From Tundrisphaera sp051175315 (GTDB lineage: Bacteria; Planctomycetota; Planctomycetia; Isosphaerales; Isosphaeraceae), in NCBI RefSeq assembly GCF_051175315.1, contig NZ_CP195100.1:3658001-3722000 (forward strand): 64,000 nt of DNA. The letters run 5' to 3'. Each line of letters opens with the position of its first letter. The first letter of the stretch is position 1. Shown one piece after another: positions 27,393 to 35,042 of the stretch. A program made the position numbers and the translations under genes. The notes below the pieces were generated by a model. That model searched no databases. It was not told the origin of the DNA and saw only the letters and a program-made list of their open reading frames with translations.

Positions 27393-27987
27393 GGGTAGGG
27401 GGGTGGGGCGTCATCGGGTCCTGGCCCTGTTCAAGCCCTATGACGTCCTCACCCAGTTCACCGACGAGGGGAATCGGCGCACGCTCAAGGACTTCGTCCC
27501 GGTCCCCGGCGTCTACCCGGTCGGCCGGCTCGATCGCGACAGCGAGGGGTTGCTCCTCCTGACCGACGACGGCCGGCTGGCGCACCGGCTGACCGACCCC
27601 CGCCACGATCATCCCAAGACGTACCTGGCCCAGGTCGAGAAGATCCCCACGCCGGAGGCCCTGGAGGCGCTCCGGCGCGGGATCGTCCTGGCGGACGGCC
27701 CGACCAAGCCGGCCGGCGCGGAGCTGCTGGAAAAGGAGCCGGACTTGCCCGAGCGGCCGGTGCCGATCCGGTTCCGCAAGAACGTGCCTACGGCCTGGAT
27801 CCGCCTGATCCTCCGCGAGGGGCGGAACCGGCAGGTCCGGCGGATGACCGCAGCGGTCGGGTTTCCGACCCTCCGCCTGGTCCGGGTGGCGGTCGGCCCG
27901 ATCGGCCTGGGGAACCTCGCCCCGGGCCATTGGCGCGACCTGACCGACGACGAGCGGAAGGCCCTGGATCGGGCCCGCGGGTGGTGA
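27379..27987 (+). CDS. rluE: RsuA/RluE-type pseudouridine synthase
   Basis: About 202 residues. The catalytic block GRLDRDSEGLLLLTDDG contains the active-site aspartate, followed by KTYLAQVEKIPTPEALEALR and GRNRQVRRMTAAVGFPTLRL. This is closest in pattern to RluE, which modifies U2457 of 23S rRNA, and the S4 RNA-binding domain of RsuA/RluB is absent, as in RluE. The start is uncertain: ATG 27379 overlaps the preceding gene by 14 bases, ATG 27361 by more, and GTG 27403 has an AAGGG site 7 bases ahead and would avoid overlap. Confidence 0.88.
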   Translation: MATVKGRGVGRHRVLALFKPYDVLTQFTDEGNRRTLKDFVPVPGVYPVGRLDRDSEGLLLLTDDGRLAHRLTDPRHDHPKTYLAQVEKIPTPEALEALRRGIVLADGPTKPAGAELLEKEPDLPERPVPIRFRKNVPTAWIRLILREGRNRQVRRMTAAVGFPTLRLVRVAVGPIGLGNLAPGHWRDLTDDERKALDRARGW

Positions 27988-28048
27988 AACGGCCATTTGG
28001 GTGGTAAACTTGCGTCTACGTCCGCCCCGCGGCCCCAGGTGATCCGCC

Positions 28049-28588
28049 GTGCCCGTCGCGCCCGATGCCGTCCTGCTGGTGACCCTCGGTTTCGACTCGC
28101 CCACGTTCGCGAGGCTCGACGCCCTGCGCCGACGGTACTTCCCGCCCGAGCGCAACTTCATCCCGGCCCACATCTCCCTGTTTCATCACCTGCCCGGGTC
28201 GGAGTTCGCCACGATCGATGAGGCGCTGGCCGCCTCCGCCGCGTCGCGCGGGCCGATCGACCTGGCGTTCCGGACGATCCGCCGGATGGATCGCGGCATG
28301 ATGGCGGTGGTCGAGGCGGCGGGTCTCGCGGCCATCCATGCCCGGCTCGCGGCCGCCTTCAAAACCTGGCTGACGCCCCAGGACCGCCAGCCGTTCCGGT
28401 CCCACGTCACGATCATGAACAAGGCAGAGCGGGACGACGCGGCTCGGGCGTTCGGCGAGCTCCAGGCGACGTGGAATCCCTGGGACGGCGTGGGGGATCG
28501 GCTCCTGCTCTGGGAATATCGCGGCGGGCCCTGGGACGCCGTGGCGGAATATCCGTTCTCGGGCACGCCCGGGGGTCGATCCTCATGA
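28049..28588 (+). CDS. 2H phosphoesterase / 2'-5' RNA ligase-like protein
   Basis: 179 residues from a GTG at 28049 with AGGTGAT upstream. The two catalytic H-x-[ST] motifs are H41-I-S43 and H119-V-T121, about 78 residues apart as expected for 2H phosphoesterases (ThpR, cyclic phosphodiesterases). The substrate may be a 2',3'-cyclic phosphate or 2'-5' linkage; this cannot be settled from sequence. Its last 4 bases overlap the start of the XPB-like helicase (ATGA), so the two are co-translated and may act in one nucleic-acid process. Confidence 0.85.
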   Translation: MPVAPDAVLLVTLGFDSPTFARLDALRRRYFPPERNFIPAHISLFHHLPGSEFATIDEALAASAASRGPIDLAFRTIRRMDRGMMAVVEAAGLAAIHARLAAAFKTWLTPQDRQPFRSHVTIMNKAERDDAARAFGELQATWNPWDGVGDRLLLWEYRGGPWDAVAEYPFSGTPGGRSS

Positions 28589-29994
28589 GCACCCAGACGG
28601 CCACCACGCCGGCCGCGCCGGCGGCCCTCCGGTTGACCTTCGAGGGGGGTACGCTCCTGGTCGAGGGTCTGATCGAGGGGGACACCCGAGGCCTGCCCGG
28701 ACTGCGCTACGATCCCCGCGCCCGGATGCACCGGGCCGAGGCGATCCACTACCGCGACATCGTCCAGCAACTCCACAACAGCAAGACCCCCTACATCGAC
28801 GAGGCCAAGGACTACGACAAGAACCCCTGGCCGTTCCGGGTCGTGAAGAACGCCTTCCCGCACCAGACGGAAGGGCTCGACGCCTGGTGGAAGGCGGGCG
28901 GGAAGGGGGTCGTCGTCCTGCCGACCGGCACCGGCAAGACCCACCTGGCCAACCTTGCGATCAACAAGACCGGCCGCGCCAGCCTGGTCGTCACCCCGAC
29001 CATCGACCTGCTGAACCAGTGGTACGACGAGCTTTCGATGGCCTTCGGCGTGGAGGTTGGGCTGGTCGGCGGCGGCTATCACGACATCAAGCCGCTGACG
29101 GTCACGACCTACGACTCGGCCTATCAGAACGTCGAACGCCTGGGCAACAAGTTCGGCCTCCTGATCTTCGACGAGTGCCACCACCTGCCCAGCCCGACCG
29201 TGAGCGCCGCGGCGCTGGGGGCGATCGCGCCGTTCCGGCTCGGCCTGACGGCCACCCCGGAGCGGGCCGACAACGCCCACGAACGGCTCTACCACCTGAT
29301 CGGCCCGATCGTCTATCGCCGCGAGATCACCCAGCTTCGCGGCCAGTTCCTCGCCGATTACCGGGTCGAGTCGCTGTTCGTGAACCTGTCCGACGAGGAG
29401 CGGTTCCGCTACGAATCCCAGCGCGAGACCTACCGAGCGTTCCTCTCCAGCTCGGGCATCGACATGCGTCGCCCCGGCGCCTGGGGCCAGTTCCTGTTCC
29501 AGGCGTTCCGCTCGGCGGAGGGGCGACAGGCCTACCTCGCCTATCGCGAGCAGCGGGCCCTGGCCCTGGCCGCCCCGGCGAAGCTGAGCCTGCTGGCCCG
29601 CCTGCTGGAGCGGCACAACGGCGACCGCGTGCTGATCTTCACGCACGACAATGCCACGGTGTACACGATCGCCCGACAGTTCCTGGTCCCGGTCATCACC
29701 CACCAGACCAAGACCAAGGAGCGCCGCGACATCCTGCTCAAGTTCAACTCGGGCGAGTACCCGATCGTGGCCACCTCCCGCGTCTTGAACGAGGGGGTGA
29801 ACGTGCCCGAGGCCAACGTCGCGGTCATCCTGTCGGGCTCGGGATCGGTCCGCGAGCATGTCCAGCGGCTCGGCCGCATCCTCCGAAAGTCGGGCACCAA
29901 GGAGGCGACCCTCTACGAGGTCGTCACCCGGGGCACCGCCGAGGAATACACCTCGACCCGCCGCCGCCAGCACAGTGCCTATGGCGGCGAATGA
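28585..29994 (+). CDS. XPB/Rad25-like superfamily 2 helicase
   Basis: 469 residues. Walker A PTGTGKT ends at about residue 119, DECH box at 196-199 (FDECHH), motif III LTATP, and C-terminal motifs V/VI (TSRVLNEGVNVPEANV and HVQRLGRILRK). The N-terminal 90 residues resemble the damage-recognition part of XPB proteins. In archaea XPB helicases work with the nuclease Bax1 (DUF790) in DNA repair. A DUF790 gene follows here, separated only by a small SUKH-type gene. The start overlaps the 2H gene (ATGA). Confidence 0.9.
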   Translation: MSTQTATTPAAPAALRLTFEGGTLLVEGLIEGDTRGLPGLRYDPRARMHRAEAIHYRDIVQQLHNSKTPYIDEAKDYDKNPWPFRVVKNAFPHQTEGLDAWWKAGGKGVVVLPTGTGKTHLANLAINKTGRASLVVTPTIDLLNQWYDELSMAFGVEVGLVGGGYHDIKPLTVTTYDSAYQNVERLGNKFGLLIFDECHHLPSPTVSAAALGAIAPFRLGLTATPERADNAHERLYHLIGPIVYRREITQLRGQFLADYRVESLFVNLSDEERFRYESQRETYRAFLSSSGIDMRRPGAWGQFLFQAFRSAEGRQAYLAYREQRALALAAPAKLSLLARLLERHNGDRVLIFTHDNATVYTIARQFLVPVITHQTKTKERRDILLKFNSGEYPIVATSRVLNEGVNVPEANVAVILSGSGSVREHVQRLGRILRKSGTKEATLYEVVTRGTAEEYTSTRRRQHSAYGGE

Positions 29995-30018
29995 CCCTAT
30001 GCGTTCATGGAGGGTTGA

Positions 30019-30468
30019 ATGTCGATTGCGGATGAAGTGCGCCTGGTCTTCTCTGGATTCGACTTCGGTCCTCCTTGTGATGCGGAGGAAATAGATAGGG
30101 CAGAGAACGAGCTCGGCCATCCCCTCCCTGCACTTCTTCGAGAGCTTTACTTATCATTCGATGGATTTCGTGGCCCGACCGACGCTGGCTTCTTCTCTCC
30201 ACTTTTACGCCGCGACAATTTGGGATCGGAATCTCTGGTCAGCTATACCCTTTGGCTTCGCTGCGAGGATTACTTCCCCGAGGTGCTGCAAGCATCCGTC
30301 GTCTTCGGTAATGACGGTTGCGGCTCAGATTGGGGGATGCGCTTCGACTCTGGTCATGAGGTTTTCGAGTGGCGGGCCGGGCAGGGTGAATCATACCTGG
30401 TCGTTGGTAAAAGCCCCCTTGATGCATGGCGCAGAGGGAAAGCTTTGTATTCCGACTCGATCACATAA
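30019..30468 (+). CDS. SMI1/KNR4 (SUKH)-type small protein, low GC, lodged between xpb and bax1
   Basis: 149 residues with a GGAGGGTTGA site directly before the ATG. Hallmarks of SUKH-fold proteins are IDRAENELGHPLPALLRELY, the LSFDGFRG turn and a central NDGCGSDWGMRF segment. SUKH proteins are often immunity proteins against polymorphic nuclease or deaminase toxins. Hand count of 30061-30180 gives about 54% G+C against about 68% in a line of the adjacent helicase gene, pointing to recent acquisition. No toxin gene is beside it. It splits the xpb and bax1 pair. Confidence 0.78.
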   Translation: MSIADEVRLVFSGFDFGPPCDAEEIDRAENELGHPLPALLRELYLSFDGFRGPTDAGFFSPLLRRDNLGSESLVSYTLWLRCEDYFPEVLQASVVFGNDGCGSDWGMRFDSGHEVFEWRAGQGESYLVVGKSPLDAWRRGKALYSDSIT

Positions 30469-30521
30469 AAATACCACGACGATTTGCACCTCCGGCCATA
30501 TTTGATAGCGAGCATCGTTTC

Positions 30522-31775
30522 ATGCTGACCGGCACACTCGTCCGCGTCCGGTTCTCCAAGCAGCGGGTGATACCGCTCTACCTCGACCCGGCCTCGCCCG
30601 AGTGGCTGGAGGTCGCCGAGAGCTTGCTGCTGATCTTCCGCGAGGGGGTCGGGCGGACCCGGGGCGAGATCGACGCCGAGATCGACGAGATGCTCGGCGA
30701 AGGGCTGGCGAACCTCGCCCATCGCGGGCTGGCCAAGACGCTGGAAGACCGCGCCGAGTTCGAGGTCGTGGCCGACGTCCCGCCCGAGGCCGTCCGCGAG
30801 AAGGTGTTCACGGCGGCGGCCGAGCACCGCAAGACGCTCCGCGCCGAGGGACGGGCCCGCGACCCGTTCCGCCGCGACGCCGTGCTGGAGGCCGTGGCCA
30901 AGGACCTGGGGATGCGGGTCGATGAGGTGGCCACGGCCATGTTCGCCGACCTCCGCGACGAGAACCGGATGCTCTCGTTCGACACCAACCTCGACGCCGA
31001 GCGCCTGATCCACCGCTACAACGTCAGCCTCGCCCAATCGATCTTGCTCCGCTCGGTCCTGATCGAGGCCGAGGTCCGCAACGAGCAGCCGGCCCGCTAT
31101 CGCCAGTTGTTCCGCCAGATCAAGTTCCACCGCCTCCTCTGCCGGGTCGAGGGGGGGATGAAGGACGGCTATCGGCTGTTCATCGACGGCCCCCTGAGCC
31201 TGTTCAGCGCCACCAATAAGTATGGCCTCCAGATGGCCAACTTCCTCCCGGCGTTGCTGCATTGCCGCGACTTCCGCCTCGACGCCGAACTGCGGTGGGG
31301 GCCGAAAAAGGACCCGCGCACCTTCCATCTCGACTCCAACGACAAACTGGTCTCGCACTATGCCGACACCGGGACCTACGTCCCCGCCGAGTTGAAGGCG
31401 TTCGTCGATCGGTTCCGGCAGGTCGCCCCGGGCTGGGAGATCGCGGAATCGGTCGACGTGATCGAGCTGGGCCGCGAGGGCGTTTGGGTCCCCGACTACA
31501 AGTTCGTTCATAAGGCATCCGGCCTGGACGTCCACGCCGAAGTCCTCGGCTTCTGGAAACGATCGAGCCTGGATCGCGTGCTGAAGCTCCTCCCCGAACA
31601 CGGGCCGCCCCGTTATCTCCTGGCCATCAGCGAACGGCTCAAGGTCGACGACGACGTGCTGGGCGAGTTGAACGGCCCCATCGTTCGGTTCAAGGAAATC
31701 CCCAACGCCTCCGAAATCGCTGCCCATCTGGATCGGATGATCCAAGAACGGCGAGCGCGGCCCTTGATCGACTGA
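30522..31775 (+). CDS. DUF790 nuclease (Bax1-like), partner of XPB helicase
   Basis: 417 residues from the ATG at 30522, chosen because MLTGTLVRVRF is the typical DUF790 start. The PD-(D/E)xK-like nuclease core is near the C-terminus: P324-D325 in VWVPDYKF, E340 in HAEVLGFW and K346 nearby. In archaea Bax1 binds XPB and cuts DNA bubbles and 3' flaps next to it. The two genes normally touch; here a SUKH-type gene has been inserted between them. DNA repair function is inferred from the family. Confidence 0.88.
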   Translation: MLTGTLVRVRFSKQRVIPLYLDPASPEWLEVAESLLLIFREGVGRTRGEIDAEIDEMLGEGLANLAHRGLAKTLEDRAEFEVVADVPPEAVREKVFTAAAEHRKTLRAEGRARDPFRRDAVLEAVAKDLGMRVDEVATAMFADLRDENRMLSFDTNLDAERLIHRYNVSLAQSILLRSVLIEAEVRNEQPARYRQLFRQIKFHRLLCRVEGGMKDGYRLFIDGPLSLFSATNKYGLQMANFLPALLHCRDFRLDAELRWGPKKDPRTFHLDSNDKLVSHYADTGTYVPAELKAFVDRFRQVAPGWEIAESVDVIELGREGVWVPDYKFVHKASGLDVHAEVLGFWKRSSLDRVLKLLPEHGPPRYLLAISERLKVDDDVLGELNGPIVRFKEIPNASEIAAHLDRMIQERRARPLID

Positions 31776-31882
31776 GACCGCGCAGCGCACTGCTTCTCAT
31801 TGCGCAGCTCACAGCCCGACAACCGTCCGGCCCCGCTTTCGGAACGGGCTTGAACCCTTTCCATCTCCTCTGCGCCAACCGA

Positions 31883-31950
31883 ATCCGTCAAATCCGGTCA
31901 AGGATTCCGTGACTTCGGCCCAAATTCGTCCAAACCGTCCACGTTGGACG
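31883..31950. promoter_or_regulatory. Repeated half-sites upstream of the HTH-cobalamin regulator (candidate operator)
   Basis: Three half-sites with 3-base spacers are visible at 31927-31950: CGTCCA-AAC-CGTCCA-CGT-TGGACG, that is a direct repeat plus a perfect 6-3-6 inverted repeat (31936-31950). A second pair, ATCCGTCAA then ATCCGGTCAA, is at 31883-31901. They lie 80-150 bases before the start of the regulator at 32030, which has a MerR-like winged-helix domain. A TATGCT (31972-31977) could be a -10 element; TTGGAC (31944-31949), inside the repeat, is 22 bases upstream of it. Operator function is inferred, not shown. Confidence 0.45.
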
Positions 31951-32029
31951 TTTCTGGCGCGGTCATTGCTGTATGCTCTCTCCAACTTCGACAGGGATGT
32001 CTCCCCCTCAGCCGACCAGTTGGAATCCC

Positions 32030-32911
32030 ATGAAACCGTCCATGAGCGATTCGGACGCTTTGCTGAAGACGGGCCAGGTCGCCGAGGTCCTGGGCGTCAG
32101 CGTGAGCACGGCCAAGCGTTGGATCGATTCTGGCCAGATCCAGGGCACCCGGACGGTCGGCAAGCATCGACTCATCCCGATGTCGAGCGTGGTCCGATTC
32201 GCCCAGAGGGGGACCTTCCCGCTGGACAGGCTCGCCCCGCCGGCCCCCGTGGCGGCGGCCGACGAATCGCCCGATGCGCTGTGCCGCCGGCTTTACTCCG
32301 ACCTCAAGGCGGGAGACGCACCCCGGGCGACGTCCCTGATCACCTCCGCCTACGCCTCGATGGGGGCCGCGATGCTGGGCGATGCCCTGATCCGCCCGGT
32401 CATGGAGCAGGCCGGCCATGCCTGGATGGTCGGGGATTGGGAGATTTATCACGAGCACCGCGCCTCGCGGATCGTTTCCACGGCGATTCGGACCCTGATC
32501 GCGGGCCTCCCGACGGGCGAATCCGGCCGGCCGATCGCGGCGGGGTCCGCGCCCGAGGGGGACATCTACGAACTCCCGGGCCTGCTCGCCGAGTTGACGC
32601 TGAGGGAGGGCGGCTGGGACGTCCACAACCTGGGGGTCGACCTGCCGCTCCGCTCGCTCGCGGCGGCCGTCCGCGACCTGAAGCCGCGATTGGCCTTCCT
32701 GACCATCAGCCACCTGCCGAGGCCCGACCATTTCGTCCAGGAATATGCCTACTTCTACGAGGCGGCCGTCCGGGCCGACACGGCCATCATCCTCGGTGGA
32801 CGGGCCTGCGACCCTGCGATCCGCCCGCGTCTCATCTATGCCTCCTGCGGGGAGCGGATGACGCACCTCGCCGAATTTGCCCGACGCCTCCACGGCGTCC
32901 CCGGTTGTTGA
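32030..32911 (+). CDS. CarH/LitR-like transcription regulator: MerR-type HTH plus cobalamin-binding domains
   Basis: 293 residues (ATG 32030; ATG 32042 possible). Residues 10-62 are an excisionase/MerR-type winged helix (LLKTGQVAEVLGVSVSTAKRWIDSG). Residues about 80-165 form a B12-binding cap with the exact W132-x9-E142-H143 motif of CarH. Residues 175-290 form the Rossmann-like cobalamin domain. The usual lower-axial histidine (DxHxxG) is replaced: D178-I-Y180. The residue after W132, histidine in light-adapted CarH, is methionine. A B12/light sensor of altered chemistry, or one that lost cofactor binding, is possible. A sigma factor gene follows 60 bases downstream. Confidence 0.85.
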   Translation: MKPSMSDSDALLKTGQVAEVLGVSVSTAKRWIDSGQIQGTRTVGKHRLIPMSSVVRFAQRGTFPLDRLAPPAPVAAADESPDALCRRLYSDLKAGDAPRATSLITSAYASMGAAMLGDALIRPVMEQAGHAWMVGDWEIYHEHRASRIVSTAIRTLIAGLPTGESGRPIAAGSAPEGDIYELPGLLAELTLREGGWDVHNLGVDLPLRSLAAAVRDLKPRLAFLTISHLPRPDHFVQEYAYFYEAAVRADTAIILGGRACDPAIRPRLIYASCGERMTHLAEFARRLHGVPGC

Positions 32912-32971
32912 ACGTGATCGGTGTCGATGGAGTTTCGATCGAGTTCGCCCCCCGATGAAGGACAAGGCACG

Positions 32972-33949
32972 ATGCGCACGAACGGACGATTCGACGACGC
33001 GGACGGGCTGACGGCCTTGGACAGCTCCGAGACCCAGGTGCTCGAGACCGCCGAGGAGCGGAGCCTGCTTCGGGAGTTGGCGATCTGCAAGGCCAAGCTG
33101 GCCGATGCCCTGGCCACGATCCCCGGCAGCGACGTGCCCACCGACGGGGACAACCCCCAGGCCATCGCCCTCCAGATCGCCGAATTTTACGCCTCGCACG
33201 ATCCGGTCGAGGCTCGGCTCGGGGCCATCTACAGCCGTTATTCCGAGCTTCGCGGCAAGCTCGCCCTGGCCAACATGCGGCTGGTCGCCCACGTCGCCAA
33301 GCGGTTCCGCGAACGGGGCGTGTCGTACACGGACCTGATCCAGGAAGGTTTCTGCGGGCTCCTCGAAGCGATCGACCGCTTCGACCTGACCCACGAGACC
33401 AAGCTGGCGACCTACGCCACCTGGTGGATCCGCCAGTCGATGCAGCGTGCGGTCGCCTCCGGGGCCTACCCGGTCCGGCTCAGCCCCCGGCACCTCCGCC
33501 AGCTCGCGCAGAATCAGGAGGACGTGGCGCCGAATTCCGCCGCCCCGGGAGGCGTCGGCCTCGCCCCCGGCTCGCCGGTCAGCACCGAGACGATCCGCCA
33601 CATCCATACTGCCACCCGGCCGACCATCTCCCTGGATGCGACCATCGACTCGGACAGCAGCTTCAACCTGATGCAGACGATGAGCGACCCGGAGGGGGAC
33701 CGGACCTCCGACATCGACATGGACGAGACCGTCGGCAAGATGATGGAATCGCTCCGCCCCCGCGAGCAGCAGGTCCTGGCCCTCCGTTTCGGCCTCGGCG
33801 GCGAGGCCCGGCTGTCGCTGAGCCAGGTCGGCAAGGTCCTCGAAGTGAGCAAGGAGCGGGTGCGCCAGATCCAGGACCGGGCCTTGCAGAAGCTTCGCCA
33901 GGTGGCCGTCGAGCACAACTGGGACCTCTCGATGCTGGCCGACGCCTGA
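32972..33949 (+). CDS. RNA polymerase sigma-70 factor (group 2/3, SigA/RpoD-like)
   Basis: 325 residues from the ATG at 32972 with an AAGGACAAGGC stretch upstream; in-frame GTG 32921 and ATG 32927 are alternatives. Region 2 is LIQEGFCGLLEAIDRFDLTHETKLATYATWWIRQSMQRAV in outline, region 4 carries LRPREQQVLALRFG and the helix-turn-helix LSQVGKVLEVSKERVRQIQDRALQKLR. Region 1.1 is absent and region 3 is divergent, so this is an alternative rather than the housekeeping sigma factor. Placement directly behind the HTH-cobalamin regulator suggests a regulatory pair, comparable in layout to LitR/LitS gene pairs of actinomycetes. Confidence 0.9.
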   Translation: MRTNGRFDDADGLTALDSSETQVLETAEERSLLRELAICKAKLADALATIPGSDVPTDGDNPQAIALQIAEFYASHDPVEARLGAIYSRYSELRGKLALANMRLVAHVAKRFRERGVSYTDLIQEGFCGLLEAIDRFDLTHETKLATYATWWIRQSMQRAVASGAYPVRLSPRHLRQLAQNQEDVAPNSAAPGGVGLAPGSPVSTETIRHIHTATRPTISLDATIDSDSSFNLMQTMSDPEGDRTSDIDMDETVGKMMESLRPREQQVLALRFGLGGEARLSLSQVGKVLEVSKERVRQIQDRALQKLRQVAVEHNWDLSMLADA

Positions 33950-34047
33950 AGTCGGCCGGCCGTTCCGGTCGATACCACGAGGGGCGGGCGGGGCCGCGTG
34001 CCCGGCCCGGGGCCGATCGTCGTATCCCGGATCGAGGCCGTTTCGCC

Positions 34048-34968
34048 ATGCCTCCGCAATTCGATCCCCACCGCGATCCGATCGGGCCGTTCCTCCACTA
34101 TCTGATGGCCGAGTGCGGGCTCTCGCCCAACACCCTCGCGGCTTATCGGGCCGATATCGTCCGATTCGGCCGGTGGCGCAAGGCCCACGCACCGGGCCCC
34201 CTGGCGAACATCACCATCGCCACCCTGACGGGGTATGTGGACTATCTGCGCGAATGCCGCCTGGCCCCCAAGACGATCGGCCGGCACCTCGCCAGCCTGT
34301 CGACCTTCTATCGCTACCTGATCTACGACGGCAAGCTCTCCGAGAACGTCGCGAAGCTCCTGATCGCGCCGGCGATCTGGGACCGCCTGCCCACGGTCCT
34401 CGGACCCCAGTCGGTCGACCGACTGCTGGCGACGCCGAACCGGGAGACGACCCTCGGCCGCCGCGACCATGCCGCGCTGGAAACCCTGTATGCCACCGGC
34501 TGCCGCGCCTCGGAGGTCTCCAACCTCCGGCCCCGCGATCTCGACTTCGCGGCGGGGATCGCGCGGTGCGTCGGCAAGGGGGACAAGGAGCGGCTCGTCC
34601 CGCTCGGGAAGAGGGCCCGCGAGGCGTTGTCCGCCTATCTCCAGCGTGATCGCCCGGTGCTGGTGGCACGCCGGCCCGAGACCGCGACCGTCTTCGTGAC
34701 CCGATACGGCCGCCCCATGTCGCGCGTGGCCCTATGGGGCATCGTCAAGAAGACGGCCCGGGAGGCGGGGCTGCCCGAGGCGGTCACCACCCACACCCTG
34801 CGGCACAGCTTCGCGACCCACCTCCTGGCCGGCGGGGCCGACCTGCGCGTGGTCCAGGAGATGCTCGGCCACGCTTCGATCGCCACCACCCAGGTCTACA
34901 CCCGGGTCGAGTTGAGCCGGCTTCGCGAAGTCCACTCGCGATTCCATCCCCGCTCGGGCACGGGCTGA
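34048..34968 (+). CDS. Tyrosine recombinase XerC/XerD
   Basis: 306 residues from the ATG at 34048. N-terminal SAM-like domain (residues 10-105, LSPNTLAAYRADIVRFGRW). The catalytic domain has all five active residues: R153 (ATGCRASEVSNL), K177 (GKGDKER), H249 and R252 (HTLRHSFATHLL), H275 (MLGHASIATTQ) and Y284 (YTR). The length and motifs match the chromosome-dimer resolution recombinases XerC/XerD rather than phage integrases. No attachment repeats or cargo genes were seen around it, so a housekeeping role is likely. Confidence 0.92.
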   Translation: MPPQFDPHRDPIGPFLHYLMAECGLSPNTLAAYRADIVRFGRWRKAHAPGPLANITIATLTGYVDYLRECRLAPKTIGRHLASLSTFYRYLIYDGKLSENVAKLLIAPAIWDRLPTVLGPQSVDRLLATPNRETTLGRRDHAALETLYATGCRASEVSNLRPRDLDFAAGIARCVGKGDKERLVPLGKRAREALSAYLQRDRPVLVARRPETATVFVTRYGRPMSRVALWGIVKKTAREAGLPEAVTTHTLRHSFATHLLAGGADLRVVQEMLGHASIATTQVYTRVELSRLREVHSRFHPRSGTG

Positions 34969-35042
34969 GTCGACGGTTGCCTCGGGCGGCCGAGATGCGA
35001 ATACTGGGGGCGTCCCGAACCGGCCCCCGGAGTCCGCCCCGA

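Noticed and set aside
30002..30525. Direct repeats flanking the SUKH gene as insertion scars
   Set aside because: GCGTTCATGG before and CGTTTCATGC after the gene are only weakly alike and could be chance.
34048..34968. Phage or island integrase
   Set aside because: The recombinase has the size and motifs of XerC/XerD, and no attachment repeats, tRNA or cargo genes are beside it.
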